Position numbers and translations under genes: made by a program
DNA from: Tetracentron sinense
Lineage: Eukaryota; Streptophyta; Magnoliopsida; Trochodendrales; Trochodendraceae
Length of the DNA stretch: 64,000 nucleotides
Direction: 5' to 3'
NCBI GenBank assembly: GCA_015143295.1
Contig: CM026568.1
Location: 22,636,607 to 22,700,606 of the forward strand
Shown: positions 1-12,600 of the stretch, piece by piece
Layout of the letters: each line of letters opens with the position of its first letter
Position numbering within the stretch: the first letter of the stretch is position 1
Notes under the pieces: generated by a model
What the model was told of the DNA's origin: nothing
The model's database searches: none
The model's input: the letters and a program-made list of their open reading frames with translations, nothing else

Positions 1-61
1 TATGATTTTTTCTGGTCTACAGCCCCCTACAGGGTTCTTGAAGTAAATGACTTTGAATTGC

Positions 62-341
62 TAAAGTCCTCTTCTGAGAAGGGACGCTGATCTCGTCTTT
101 TCAACCTCTTAACTTGAGTACCAAACAATATTTATATGTGATCATCTTCTACAAGGGAGGCTGATACTTCCAACTGATGTGAGGAATAGACGGCTCGATG
201 GTAAAGTCCTCTTCTGAGAAGGGACGCTGATCTCGTCTTTTCAACCTCTTAACTTGAGTACCAAACAATATTTATATGTGATCATCTTCTACAAGGGAGG
301 CTGATACTTCCAACTGATGTGAGGAATAGACGGCTCGATGG
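62..341. repeat. 140-bp direct tandem duplication
   Basis: Two essentially identical 140-bp units lie head to tail (62-201 and 202-341), each starting TAAAGTCCTCTTCTGAG and ending CGGCTCGATGG. The near identity points to a recent duplication. No coding content is recognised. It may be part of a larger element cut by the window edge. Confidence 0.9.
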
Positions 342-883
342 TGGGTGCTACTTGACTTTGCTACTCAGTCAGTACAAGAATTCTTTCTTCTTAGGCCCCT
401 AGGAAACAAGGAAAATTACTGGAATACATCTGTTGTTGGCAAGAAAACATCCTCTTAGTACTTGACCGAGGTCACCTGCGAGGTAGTTCCACCGAGGCTA
501 TTGGTCATATTAAGTGTTGTCTTAGTTCTCTACCCACTAGACGTACCACCTATTTGGGGATGGCAGACTATCATGTACATTTAATCGAGCAAGGACCTTT
601 GAGCGTGACTGTACATTAGAAACTGACACTAGTAAGGGTGTTGGATCTGACAACCTTGAAAAATAGGAATCTTGGGGTCAGAGATCCATTTACATAACTA
701 GAAAGTTAGTTATATATATATGTAGGTGTATAATAATAATAAGTATAAAGTACAAACAATCAAGGAGATAATAGTAATAATAAGTATATTTAATGATTAA
801 TATAATGGAATGGAATATCCTTAATGTTTTATCATAGACCAACATGCGAGCAGAAATGAATGTAATGGTATAGTTGACACATA
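342..883. other. unassigned non-coding DNA
   Basis: No exon, RNA gene or element end is recognised. The stretch is less AT-rich than what follows and runs on from the tandem duplication, so it may belong to the same unidentified repeat. Confidence 0.4.
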
Positions 884-1088
884 AAATTATTTTGGGAAAC
901 AATGCACTTATTACTTATGGAACACATTAATGTCTATTATGCAAGTAATAGAGATCATAAAATTTTGAAGAAACATAAATATATTAAAATGATTTTGGGA
1001 AAGAATGAACTTATTACTTATGGAACACATAAATGTCTGCTGTGCAAGTACCATGTATCATAAATTTTTGAAGAAACATAAATATATT
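884..1088. repeat. imperfect tandem duplication of about 103 bp
   Basis: Two similar units follow each other. Each has GATTTTGGGAAA (first copy slightly altered), then CTTATTACTTATGGAACACA, and closes with GAAGAAACATAAATATAT. They differ by scattered substitutions, so this duplication is older than the one at 62-341. The rest up to about 1550 shows nothing recognisable. Confidence 0.75.
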
Positions 1089-1552
1089 TCTTTTGTCTCT
1101 TCTTGGCCATAGGAAAATGAGATTTTGGGCAAGATGGTGGGCAAGAAGTTGCTGGTACTAAAATTAAAAAAAGAAAAGAAAAAAAAGATGGAAATGAGAT
1201 CTAGAAATGCCAAACCAGAATTCAGTATCAGTATCTGAAATGTGGTTGATCTACCAACATGTTTAAAGTCTGTGGCCATGGGTATTTCACTTGTTTAGAA
1301 CGTAAAATATCCCATTCAAATAGCCGTAAAGTTTATTGTAACCCTTTTTATAGGGATTGGTTTTTTTGCGATGATCTTTAATGGCCTTTTATGAACACAA
1401 ACCATGGCTGGTAAGTAGAATAACTGAAGTCACTTCGTTATTGACAACTCTTGGTCTTGTGCTCTATGTGAATGTAGGATATCGATAACGTTTAGAGAAT
1501 GTAGGAAATGCGCAGTATTCCCATTAAGAAGTTTGATAGCATGATAAGACTA

Positions 1553-1690
1553 GTATTTTAAAAGGCGTATGATGCTTACACCTTGAGGTGAGGTGAGGCT
1601 CAAGGAAAGCATCTTGAGGATCAAATCCCTTGAGGCTCACGCCACAAATGTGAGACTTGATTGAGGCATACACCTCATTCTTTGGGTCTC
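1553..1690. mobile_element. fragment of a GAGGCGTAAGCCT-motif hAT-like family
   Basis: The fragment starts with a TATTTTAAAAGGCGTA-like terminus and continues with repeated CTTGAGG, GAGGCT and CACGCC motifs, as in the terminal arm at 7049-7125. Only one arm is visible, so it looks like a truncated or decayed copy. Confidence 0.4.
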
Positions 1691-1764
1691 ACCTTATGCC
1701 TAAGTCATTTACATCAACCCAAGTGCTATGTTACCGACACATTCCGATCAAACTAAAGGAAAAT

Positions 1765-2225
1765 TTATAGGACAACGATAAAACCAGCTATGCTTTATGC
1801 AGTAGAATGTTGGACTACTAAGAAGCAACATATTAATAGAATTAGCGTAGCAAAGATGCAACATGGATGTTGAGGTAATAAGTGGAAAGATGATGAAAAA
1901 TAAGATCATAAATGAGTGCATTTGAGAGAATCTGGGAGTGTTTCAATAGGTGATAAAATAAGGAAGAGTCGATTGAGATGGTTTGGTCACATTCAATGAA
2001 TACCACTAACAGCCTAAGTGAGGAGATATTTGGTGCAAGTTGAAGGTTTTAAAAGGGCTGGGGGAAGGCCAAAAATGATGTGGATGAAGATATTGAAGAA
2101 AGGTTTGATAACACGGTTTAACCCTAGGAATGGCCTTGAATAGAGCGGAATGGTGTAACAGGCTTCATGTTGCCGACCCCAAGTATTCTAGGATAAGGCA
2201 TTGATGGTGATAATGATTATGAAGG
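1765..2225 (+). mobile_element. 3' end of an RTE-type non-LTR retrotransposon (decayed)
   Basis: Conceptual translation with stops gives pieces typical of the C-terminus of plant RTE-like reverse transcriptase ORFs: RPAMLYAVECWTTKKQH, then IGDKIRKSRLRWFGHIQ, then KRAGGRPKMMW. The DNA then reads GTTGCCGACCCCAAGTATT and ends in a short GAT-rich tail, as these elements usually do. Several in-frame stops make it a dead copy. Assignment to the RTE clade is from memory of the family and was not checked by alignment. Confidence 0.7.
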
Positions 2226-2517
2226 TTCCAACCATATAATTTGGACTTAAAATCATTGTTTCCCCCTTTTTTTTAATCTCTTTTTTGTTTAAACTAATTC
2301 TTCATTTGTTATGTATTTAGGTTTTAAAACCTGAGTTTTAAGAATTTCTTTAGTAGATGCTGAGGTATTTGGGGCCACTGACCTACCATGCAGTTTTGAT
2401 GACTTCTTTACAACTATTTCTTAGAATAAAAAATCATCCACACAAATTGTTGGTTGAACATTGATTGCTATTCAATATGTAAATGAACAAGAAGGTAAAT
2501 CTAATTCTCTTGGTGTC

Positions 2518-2594
<77 letters not shown>
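2518..2594. repeat. compound microsatellite (TA)n(GA)n
   Basis: About 17 TA units are followed without a break by about 20 GA units. Open frames across it (YIYIYI and ERERER in one direction, SLSLSL in the other) are artefacts of the repeat. Confidence 0.97.
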
Positions 2595-2598
<4 letters not shown>

Positions 2599-2704
2599 TT
2601 TTGTAATTTTTCTCATCTCTAATTATTTTCATTTAAAAGGAGGGAGAATAAGCCTGGAGGTCCTAACACATCACCTATCACCTCTGCTTTTTAAAACACT
2701 GAAT

Positions 2705-2895
2705 AAGACTAAGGGTTCGTTTGTAGATTTTGTCTATTTCGGACAAAACTAGCGAAAATAGATCTGAGGTAAAAAGATCTCTAAGAAGTAGAATTGTAGA
2801 AGGAAAACCGTTTGGTAGCGCACAAAAATAGACAAGGCTTTTTTATAAAAATTGTTCGGTAATATCATCTTATTATAGGGGCAATGATGTCATTT
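2705..2895 (+). repeat. dispersed repeat, copy A of a GTTTGGTA-rich family
   Basis: This segment (GGGTTCGTTTGTAGATTTTG to TAAAAATGTGACATC) matches the reverse complement of about 34065-34280 along most of its length. Shared landmarks are CTAGCGAAAATAGAT, CCGTTTGGTAGCGCA and ATCATCTTATTATAGGG. It is probably a nonautonomous DNA element. The terminal repeats are not clear, so no superfamily is assigned. Confidence 0.65.
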
Positions 2896-2944
2896 TTAAA
2901 AATGTGACATCAAATGAATTAAGAGGGACACTTTGTGTGCTATT

Positions 2945-3262
2945 GAAATCTATCCAATTTCTCTCTCCCTGATCCAAGCTTTGAATTCTTTAGAGGACAT
3001 TTTTCATTTGGAGATACAGGTTCTGATGGAAGATCTGAAGATTTTTCTTCTTTTTTTTCTCTGTCGTGGAGTTGTATTCTCTCCCCGTGAGTCAAACCAG
3101 CTTGCCCACTGGCTGGCTTCTTGGCCCCTTCTGTCCGGGAGTGTAGGCAAGGGTCGTGGTCCCCCATCTTGGGCTGAGGTGGATATTGTTCCTGTTTCAG
3201 TAGTGTTATGAATGAATTGATGGTTTCTATCTCAAAAAAAAAAAAGAAATCTATCCAATTTC
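2945..3262 (+). mobile_element. 5'-truncated LINE insertion with 17-bp target-site duplication
   Basis: GAAATCTATCCAATTTC occurs at 2945-2961 and again at 3246-3262, flanking a 284-bp insert that ends in 12 A residues (3234-3245). The insert encodes the C-terminal end of a LINE RNase H region (SPRESNQLAHWLASWPLL, then a PSWAEVDIVP-like tail and a stop). A direct repeat, a poly(A) end and 5' truncation are the signature of target-primed reverse transcription. Confidence 0.88.
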
Positions 3263-3469
3263 AATAGCAATTGACCGTGGTCCAATCTCTAGGTCTATAT
3301 ATACAATCCAACAGGCTAACATGTGTCTCTTTTAACTCCTATTAACTGTGCTGAAGATTCATTGACCCTTGAAGTTCAACAATATAACATTGGTTTTAAG
3401 AAAAAAAATATTCATGAAAAAATATTTAACTCTAGTTAAAAAATTAACCTTTATAGTTTATTTTTTATA

Positions 3470-3959
3470 TTGTTGAATCCCAAAGATGCCCATATACACA
3501 GTAACATGTCTGCTTGAAAGAGTAGGGTTGTTGCTGTATGCCCACAACCCTTCATTTTCCTGTTTGGGTTTACTACAGCCAAGCCAATGTCCCAGTTGGC
3601 AATCAATTGTGACTTGGAGAGGTTGAAGGTGGGTACAGAGAGATACTGGACTCTGAATATAGGATCTTGTGGACGGAGGATTAAGCAACATGATGAAAAC
3701 GATCACAAAGATTATGACGACTGATGCAATGACTGTAACAATCAATCCACGAATGAGGGTGGTGTGCGTGCCCCTGGAGCGAAAGTGTTGTGAAGGATAG
3801 GAGGAGGGTGGGGGTGGTGCACTGTAAGGATAGGCGTTGGAAGTGGTGGGGTAGCTATGATACGTTGGGGGATAGCCGAGTTCTGTTTGGGGGGTAGCAT
3901 GTGGCTGGTGGGTAGCCTGTTACTGTTCCTGATTGATCTTCAGCTGTAGAAGAAGGCAT
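3470..3959 (-). pseudogene. truncated NDR1/HIN1-like (LEA_2) membrane protein pseudogene
   Basis: On the minus strand an ATG at 3959 opens a proline- and tyrosine-rich N-terminus (GYPPATCYPP, YPYSAPPPPSSYPS). A hydrophobic membrane segment follows (LIVTVIASVVIIFVIVFIML), then the start of the LEA_2-type domain (FRVQYLSVPTFNLS, ANWDIGLAVVNPNRKMK). These pieces sit in different frames, so there are at least two frameshifts. The rest of the LEA_2 domain is missing; homology stops near 3470 where a common dispersed repeat begins. Plant NHL proteins act at the plasma membrane in defence and stress responses. This copy cannot make such a protein. It has no visible intron or poly(A) tail, so duplication versus retrocopy is undecided. 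Confidence 0.75.
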
Positions 3960-5497
3960 AGTTGTTTCCGAATTGTAGAGAAAGAGAGGTTGGAAATCGA
4001 GAGAAGAGGGAAATGAATATAAATAAAGAGATCCAAAACACATGTAGAGGACAGACTAGAGAGACGACAAAAGAGAGAGACGGGAGTGACTAGGGTATTT
4101 GAAATTTTCAAAGGGGTACACTCGACCGAAAAAACGACGGAATTACCGTCAAGTGTCTACCCGCATTAGACACGAACGTCTAAATGAAAAATCAGGGTTT
4201 CCTTTACTTTTTGGAAAAGATGTTTTACCTCTTTTTGTCTTCTTGCTAAAGATATTAGGCTTGGTATCCAAACGGTCTAAAATTTTGATACATCTATCCA
4301 CTGTAGACATTTAGACAAGTAGAGCATATAATTAGAGATGCCAAACATGGTCTAATAATTTGATATTAATAAGTTCTTAATAACAGAAAAAGGGAAATAG
4401 AAGATTAGTTGAGATCATTTTCATTACAAGAAGGTGGTGAAGTTGATTCTAATTTAAATGTCGACACTCATGGTTTACTGAGGTGGATTATTAAGTTCTG
4501 GCTGGGAAATGGCGAGTGAATGACACACTAGAATCTTGTTCCATGGAAACCATTAAACCAAGGGGAAGCATTAAGGAGATGATATTTTGCTGGAGAATTT
4601 GATGTTAGCAGGAAATGTATGCTTTATCTGTTGTGATTTAAATTGTAAAATGTGTTATTAAATTAGGGCATTCTTTGCCTTTATGGATTAGAAAAATGCT
4701 GTCAGTGGCTACATTGTGATTGGAGTACAAGACATAACTCATAAGCATGAACAAATGCAGCACAAAACTCAAAAGTCAAAATGGGGGAGCGCTATTGATT
4801 TGAGTAGATTTAATACTCTAAACATGTGATATAAGTAACTCAAAAGAAGTGAAAGGTTTTGAGGCTACTTTGTGGTTAACTATCGAGTAGGAAGCAACAA
4901 TGCAGAGGGACTGTATAAATAAATTAAAAGAAGAAAGATCGGCTAGAGATTTAGTTAGTTGGTTGAGTTATATTCCAAAATGGGTGATTTTAGAGGATAA
5001 AAGAAAGTCGGAGAAAAATTTTGGCGTTAACTTGGGGATATTATTGGCCTTTTGCATGCACTTCAATTTTTTTTGGCGGTGAAAAAACTTTTTCTCCCAA
5101 AAGAAAACACATCGTTCATTTGCTTCTTTCTTCTGTTAAAATGATTTTCTAATTAGATGAAAATTTGGTAGATTTGCACATAATAGACATTAGAAAGCAC
5201 AAATGAGAAAAGTAGTTTGGTACCCGTGTAGTGTATCTATACACAGATGTAGATTTCAAGTTCACTGTGGTTTGGGTAGCTTACAAATCTTAATTTTGGA
5301 GAGATAAAATCATGGATTTTCATTTTTTTATGGTTTTATTTAAGTTTATTGTTCAAAATTTTATCGGTTTGTTTTTATTAAATAACTGCACCTTATTGAT
5401 TTCTGCTATTGCATGGGTATTTTAGATGCCCTTGTGTCACTTTTTAGATGATATTTGAAGTACTAAATACTAATCCTAAATACTATTTCTCTTGCAG
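3960..5497. other. non-coding; probably upstream or first-intron sequence of QSOX
   Basis: No exon with the expected QSOX N-terminus (signal peptide and the residues leading to the Trp before CPAC) was found here. Since the first visible exon begins in mid-codon, this stretch is probably part of a long first intron. No element ends are recognised. Confidence 0.45.
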
Positions 5498-6647
5498 GTG
5501 TCCTGCTTGCACAAATTATAAGGTATAATGTGCTACATTATCATATTTGGTATCTCCTAAAGCAGATTATGTAATGTTTTTTTTTGTTGACAACAATTGT
5601 GCAGCCTCATTATGAAAAGGTTGCAAGGCTTTTCAATGGACCTGATGCAGTCCATCCTGGGATTATATTGATGACAAGAGTAGACTGTGCATTGAAGGTA
5701 ATGTTGCTATGACTTCTTAGTTACTTTCTTGTTAAGAGGTGGTAATCATGTAGATCTAAAATCACTTGTTCCCAGAACAGTATGTTGGTTAAGTGTTTTA
5801 AAACTCAAAAACTCAACTCGACTCAGAATTTTTGCCGATTAGAGCCAACTCGAAAACTCGGTCAAAACTCGACTGAGTTTTGACACCCGAAACTCAAATT
5901 TTTTTTTTTAATAATTGTTATACATATTTATATTTGTTATACATTGAAAAAATATGTATAACAAATACTCCCCGACCATTTACACTATCCAATGGAGCTC
6001 TCTAATCTAATCCATATTATAATCTAATTAGGATTTTGATATGGATTAGATTAGATTTCATATGGTTTTTTTCTTTGGTTTAAAATATTCATTAATATTT
6101 AATAGGAGTCTAGCCCCAGACATAGAATTCAATTTTTTTTCCAAACTGCACCTGGCGTTGCTATCTTTTTAACATGTTAAGAGAACAAAATTTTCATAAG
6201 AGAAATTTATGGTTTATACCAATTCTCAAGGTAACAAAGGAACGTAGCGACACTTGTTGCTACTACAATAAGAGCTTGGAAGTTTGCGTCTGGGGCTAGC
6301 ATGTTCATATTTTAAAACCGGTTCTCAAGGTAACAGAGGAAAGTAGCAACACTTGTCACTACCACAATGAGAACTTGGAAGTTTGTGTTTGGAGCTAGCA
6401 TTTCTCATATTTAAAATACTTGTCATACCCCTTTTACATGAGAGAGAGAGAGAGAGAGAGAGAGAAGGACGAGAGAGAGAGAGACGAGAATGAGAGGGTG
6501 TGGGAGGGATGCAAAGCAGAGAGTGAGGCAGAGAGGGATCGAGTGAGAGAGAGGGAAGAGAGTGAAAGCCAGAGAGGGATCGAGTGAGAGAGAGGGAAGA
6601 GAGTGAGAGCCAGAGAGGGATCGAGTGACAGAGAGCTCCACTTATAT

Positions 6648-6689
<42 letters not shown>

Positions 6690-9600
6690 AGGTGCATGTA
6701 GTGGTCAGTCTAAGGAGGGAAGTTGGGAAGGTGGAGAGCTGCACAGGAGAAGGGAGACGATTCCAACTTTAATTCCTCCCCTTCACTCCTTCTATGTCTG
6801 AGGAAAAATGATGAGTTGGTCGAGTCGACTCGGTTTGACTCAACCAAGATAGTCGGGATTCTTTGCATAAAATGAGTTCAGAGTTGAGTTGTCTCGAAGC
6901 TCAGTCAAGTCGACTTGGCTGATTTTCGAGTCAATTCAACGAATTTTAAAACAATGTGTGGCTTTATTCATCTTTTGAGCTATACCATATTCGTTTTATG
7001 AGTTATGGTATTGTAAAGTTTTATTATACCCTCCCAAAGGAACAAAACCATTGTTTTAAAATGTGAACGCGTGAGGCGTAAGCCTTGAGGCGTGAGGCTT
7101 AAGCCTCACAAGAAAGCTTCATACTCTCTCACAATGTTTTAAAACCCGAAAACTTGACCCGACTCGGAAGCTTGCCGAGTAGAGTCAATTCGGAAACTCG
7201 GGCAAAAATCGTTCGAGTAATGACACCTAACACTCAGACATATAAAATATTTTTTCTGGTATAAAATCAAATTTTTTTTTATCGGTAAACAAACGAATAT
7301 ATATATATATATATATAAAAGAGGACAAGGATACAGGTGCACAACATATGCAAAAAACAAGAGTTTACAAACAAATAAACTCAATGCTATCTGTGGAGAA
7401 TACAGTCCTGACTTCAAGCCTATAAATTCAAAATTAATGATAAACCATGCCTAAGATGAGATATATAATTCAATATATACTAAACACCCCTCTTTTGTTT
7501 CGTATTTATACATAAGCATAGGTGGAGTGCGTTAAAAAAAGCAAAAAACATAATTTAATCACTCGGGTAGGCGGTTTACTCGATTTTTTGTTTTAACAAA
7601 AAAAGTACAGAACTGGGGCGAGTTACTCGGTTTTCAGTGTCAAAACCAAGTTTTACCTCAAACTCGACTCAAAACCTGACCGAGTCGAGTCGACTTGGTC
7701 TAGTTTTGAGTCGACTCGCCGAATTTTACTACTATTGAGTCTCTCATTTTAACAAATAAATAAAATATAAGAAAAATTACAAAAAGTTAATGAAATATTA
7801 TAACATATAAAGAGAGATACATTTATACACACACACACACATATATATATATATATTTCTATTCATGTAAATTGTGTGTGTTCGTGCGGGCGCACACGTG
7901 CACATAGGAAATACTATATAATTTATTTAACTATAACACATAGATATAACTTATAAGTAATGCAAGCAAATGTTGTAATGTAGATTTACTTTTGTTCATA
8001 TACATATTGAATATGATGTTCAATCATCAATTCATGTGGCAGATTTAGAATTTTGGTAAAAAATTGTAAATAAGTCATGGACTACATTGTAGGCCAATGG
8101 CTCCAAATTTTTGCAATGTCTACTAGAGAAATAGTGTGAATTAGACTCGAAAGGGTTTTAAAAGTCTAAATACATTAAACATAATAAATTAAGTGTTAAT
8201 TGAAACCAATATCACCATCATCATTTTCAATGTCTAATCTGAAATAAATAATGTTATTTGTTATTAGTTGAAACAAATAACCTTAAAAAAAAAAAACGAC
8301 ATTTAAATCTTAGTTGTGGCTAGAAACCTAATTTTAATTAATGTATGAGACGTACGCCATAGACATAAAGCGCACTTCAAGGCATTGGTTGACCACCCCT
8401 TGCTATAGCTCAACAACTTACCCATATGGTTTAAAATATTGGTATCAGTTGCTGTATCGGTAAGTTCAAATCAGGATACGTATCGACGTATCGGATTAAT
8501 ACGACGGAAAAAATCAGGATACGCTAAGAAATGCTTGGATACACAATGAAAAATTTGGATATCATGCATAAAATTTATTCTAATACAAATATAAGCTATT
8601 AACAAACTAAATGAAGGTCTCCAATTATGTTTATAACCATATATATGAGAGTTGAGAATTTTATAAGTAACAAAATGCGTGCTAATAAGAAAGTATGAAA
8701 ATACAAACCATAGTCACTTAGCTAAGTATAAGAAAAACATTTTTGATATTAAAACCTTACATTCAATGAGTTAAATAAGAATGTATTGAATTACAATCAT
8801 AAATTTTAAGTTTAATGCAAGTCTTTTTATGTTGAACTGTTACACTGTTAGTTGACTTATTTACCCTGTAGATGAAAATATTTTTTAAGATTAAAGTATG
8901 AGATTTTTTTTGCCAAACTTTTGGGTTTTCGTAATTTTTTATATAATAAAATTTATGAAATTTTGAGAAACACCTTATCATTTGAAGTTGAAATTTTGAC
9001 TCATTCCTAAAATATGCTAAAAAGAGGATTTTGTTCTTGAACCGAAAGTTGACTTTTTATTCTTCAAGAATTTGGATCAAGATAATTTTTATTGAATTCA
9101 AATGGGGGGATAACTTTATTTGCATATTAATATCTTAAGTAAATGAAAATAATATTAATTTAAAATTATTTGCTTAAATAATATTTTATATAAATAATTT
9201 GTGCATCGGGCTTGTATCAGTCTGATACGGGGGAGTTTTTTTTAGCATATCAGTGTATCGGATAGCTCCAAACAGGATACGTATCGGTCAATACGTATCG
9301 ATATTTTAAATTATGCTTACCCAGCAAAATCGAATTTAACAAGAGAGAATAACTCCAAGTTCTAGCAAATTTGCAATTACGTAAATGTGTACATCCTCCT
9401 CGGGTTCTCTACGATTCTCGCAAATGTATTCTTTATGTTTGCATATATGAATGCATGATTTAGTAGAATCTTATCTCAAACAGTTCACCAAAATAATAAT
9501 ACTAATAAAAGGAAAAATAAAATAAGTATAGGGGCTCTTAAGGAATTTCAAGAACTGTTTAAGACATGTTTTGAACCAACCATTGTTGGCTAGCTGTCAA

Positions 9601-12600
9601 CCTGAACTGGTGCTTTGTTGAAAGCAATTCTTTACAATCAACATGTGACGTTGTTTTCAAGCACAATATGGGTAAGTGGGCTTAAAAATTGAGCCCTGCA
9701 TGGTTACTAAACTGAGACTAGTGTAGCAGGATTTGAACCAATCCCTGTTGGCCTCATTTGGATGTTCTGAAACATCTACTTCGGAGGCCATCAGTCCTTG
9801 GTACCGTAGATAATGGAAAGCCAACACTGCTTGGGCCACCAGCTCAGTGTAGTCAAGGCGTCTAGGCGATTCCTAGGCGATTAGGCCTAGCTAGACGAGG
9901 CGTTGCCTAGGCGATAAAAGTAATTAAATTATATGTATATATATATTAAATATACTATATTTATTAATATTTACACATAAAAGTTCAAACCTTAGGGTTG
10001 ATAATTATGTAGGCAAATTAACATTTATTGTTGTAAAGCTTGAATGTAGGTTTTTTTCTGCTATAATGTTAGTTGACTTTTTGACTATGTAAATAAAAAT
10101 ATTTTTGATGAATAAAATATGATTTTTTTACTGGACTTTTGAGATTTAGTAATATTTTGTCATAATAGAATATATGAATTTTTAAATTTTGAGAAAATAC
10201 CTTAGCATTTGCAAGTTGAAATTTTGAAAAAGGCACTAAAAAGCGGATTTTGTTTTTGAACTGAATAGTTGACTTTTTATTCTTTAAGAATTTGGATCTA
10301 GGATAATTTTTATTGAATTCAAATGTGGAGTATAACCTTATTACAAATAATTATCTTAAGTAAAACCATTTACTTAAATGATATTTATATGTAAATAAGC
10401 TATAAAACAAAGATAACTGTTAAAGGGTCTAGGTGACTTTAGCCCACCTAGAGAGGTGCCTAGGCAGTTGCAGTCCAAAACCGCCTAGGCGATGCCCAGG
10501 CGACCGCCTAGGTGATGCCCAAGTGACCGCCTAGGTGACGCCTTGACTACACTGCACCAGCTTATTGAAAATTGCATGGAAAACTGGTGGATAGAATCTG
10601 ATCATCTATGTTCATCATCAATCATGTAGATATTCTCCAGGTGAGCCATGGGGCCAAACCAAGGTCCTTCTCTTTCAGTCCATACCACCCCTCTTACCTT
10701 GTATTATTAAATTTTTTGAGTTAAGAGCATCTTCTGGTGGTACCATCCTATACAAGGATATGTTTTTTTCATGTCGATTATATAAAGTTGGACCTTTGAT
10801 ACAGATTTTTTTTGTTACCACACAAAATTTCTTGCCCAAAATTCACCCTATCACCCACCGGTAACAGCAACAATTAATTAAGCAAGCTTTACCAAATTAT
10901 TGAATTCAAACAGTAACTATCATGTCTATGGATTGATCGAGTATATATTGCTGCAAAACACTAAAACAATACTTACAGTATCAAGAGACCAATTGCCATT
11001 ACCATAACAGGGACATTGTTCCATCATTCATTATACTCCCATTAGCATCCATTCAACTTCCTTCCATTATTCTTAACCAAGGTTCTCCATTCACGATTCC
11101 TTCAGCTGATGCCATGGAAGGAAGCTGGAAACATTCCACAAGCTTCCGTCTAATAAGTTTTAGGATAAAGCTTCTGAGACCCCCTTAGGGCCAAGACCAC
11201 CGAGACCATGCTCTAAGTGCATGGGATTTCAGGTGGGAGCTACCATGTGAAATGGGCCCCACCTGAAATCCCATGCTCTTAGAGCATGGTCTCGGCCCTA
11301 ATGGGGTCTCAGTAGCAAAGCCCTAAGTTTTAAGAGAGTGAGAAGGTTCAAACCATGAGATCCAAGTGGAAAATCTCAAAAATAAAAGCAGAAACTAGGA
11401 GGTAACAGTGAAGGTGGTGGTATAAGTCCTTGAAAATAATATTCATTGGAATCACATGGATTCTTCTCCATTATAAACTTTTTAAAAAAATCAAGCTCAT
11501 GTTATTTTGGATTAAAATAACCTCTCCAGAACATACGAAAATCAAAATGTAGGAGATCCAGTTTTCTAGATTCTTATTGGAAAAACAGTTGTAACTTGTG
11601 ACACCCTGACACAACGCCAACTGAAGCTTAGAAAAGTTTCATAAATTCTTCTTTAACTCGAGGAATCAAATTGTATAGGCCTTGTCTATTCCCTTGTTGA
11701 TGTCCAACATGGGTTCAGGTAGAGTCAGTTGTATCAATGATTAGGTGAGACTTGGGAGCACTTGATATCATCTCCGGAATAGTATTGTTAGAAGGTGATT
11801 AGAAGTTGAGTTGCTACCATTATAAGTTTCTAGGAAAAAATAAGTTGGATGTCCAGAAGTGTTGATCCCATAACAACCGGATTGTGATTATGCATCTATC
11901 ATAGTAACTAAGCATGAATAGATAAAGTCAAAGGAAAACATATCATTTCCATGGGTATGACTATGAGCTTCAGTGCTTAGCTTTTTGTTCATAACCTCTA
12001 TTTTTCTTAGCTTTCTGTTCATTACTTCTATTTTTTTTATTCTTAGATGACCGTTTCAACATACTGATGAGTAGCATTGATATTTTTTCTCTCCCTTTTC
12101 AGAATTGTTGCATTTCTCTTATTGCTCATAGTTGTAATGCCACGCTTGTTTTCCGTTCATTTAAAGTATAGTTTGGTGATAGTCCCTCTATTTTTCAAAT
12201 GTGTGGCAGCACAGATAAATACAAAGCTATGTAATAGGTTTTCGGTTGGCCGTTATCCTATGCTCCTTTGGGGGCCTCCTTCTAAATTTGCATCTGGTGG
12301 TTGGGAACCCAAACAAGACAAAAATGAAATACTTGACATTGACGATGGACGGACGGCTGATCACTTGCTTAATTGGATTAATAAGAAAATGGGCAGGTAT
12401 GGTATCTATTATTTATCTTCTCGTCATTTCCTGTGGGTTTTTTCACTAAGTGGGATTCACAATGGAATGTACTGTCAATATTGCAGTTAAGAGCTGTTAT
12501 TTATTTATTTATTTGGGGGGGGAAGGACTCTCTAATGCTTCCATAATTTTGAGGTGCAACCAACATTCTTCCGAACTTAATTTGAAAGTAGTTCTAGTTG

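Noticed and set aside
2434..2752. Open frames with long YIYIYI, ERERER or SLSLSL runs (also near 6423-6744 and 35415-35922)
   Set aside because: They are translations of TA and GA/CT microsatellites with no homology or splice context.
1..5497. QSOX first exon
   Set aside because: No sequence encoding the expected residues up to the Trp before CPAC, with a GT donor, was found. Candidate CATTGG or CACTGG sites (500, 3104, 3390) belong to repeats or lack the right upstream codons.
9650..9840. Minus-strand SINE with GGTTCAAATCC as B box
   Set aside because: The possible A box lies about 85 bases away, too far for a tRNA-derived promoter, and no tail or duplication is visible.
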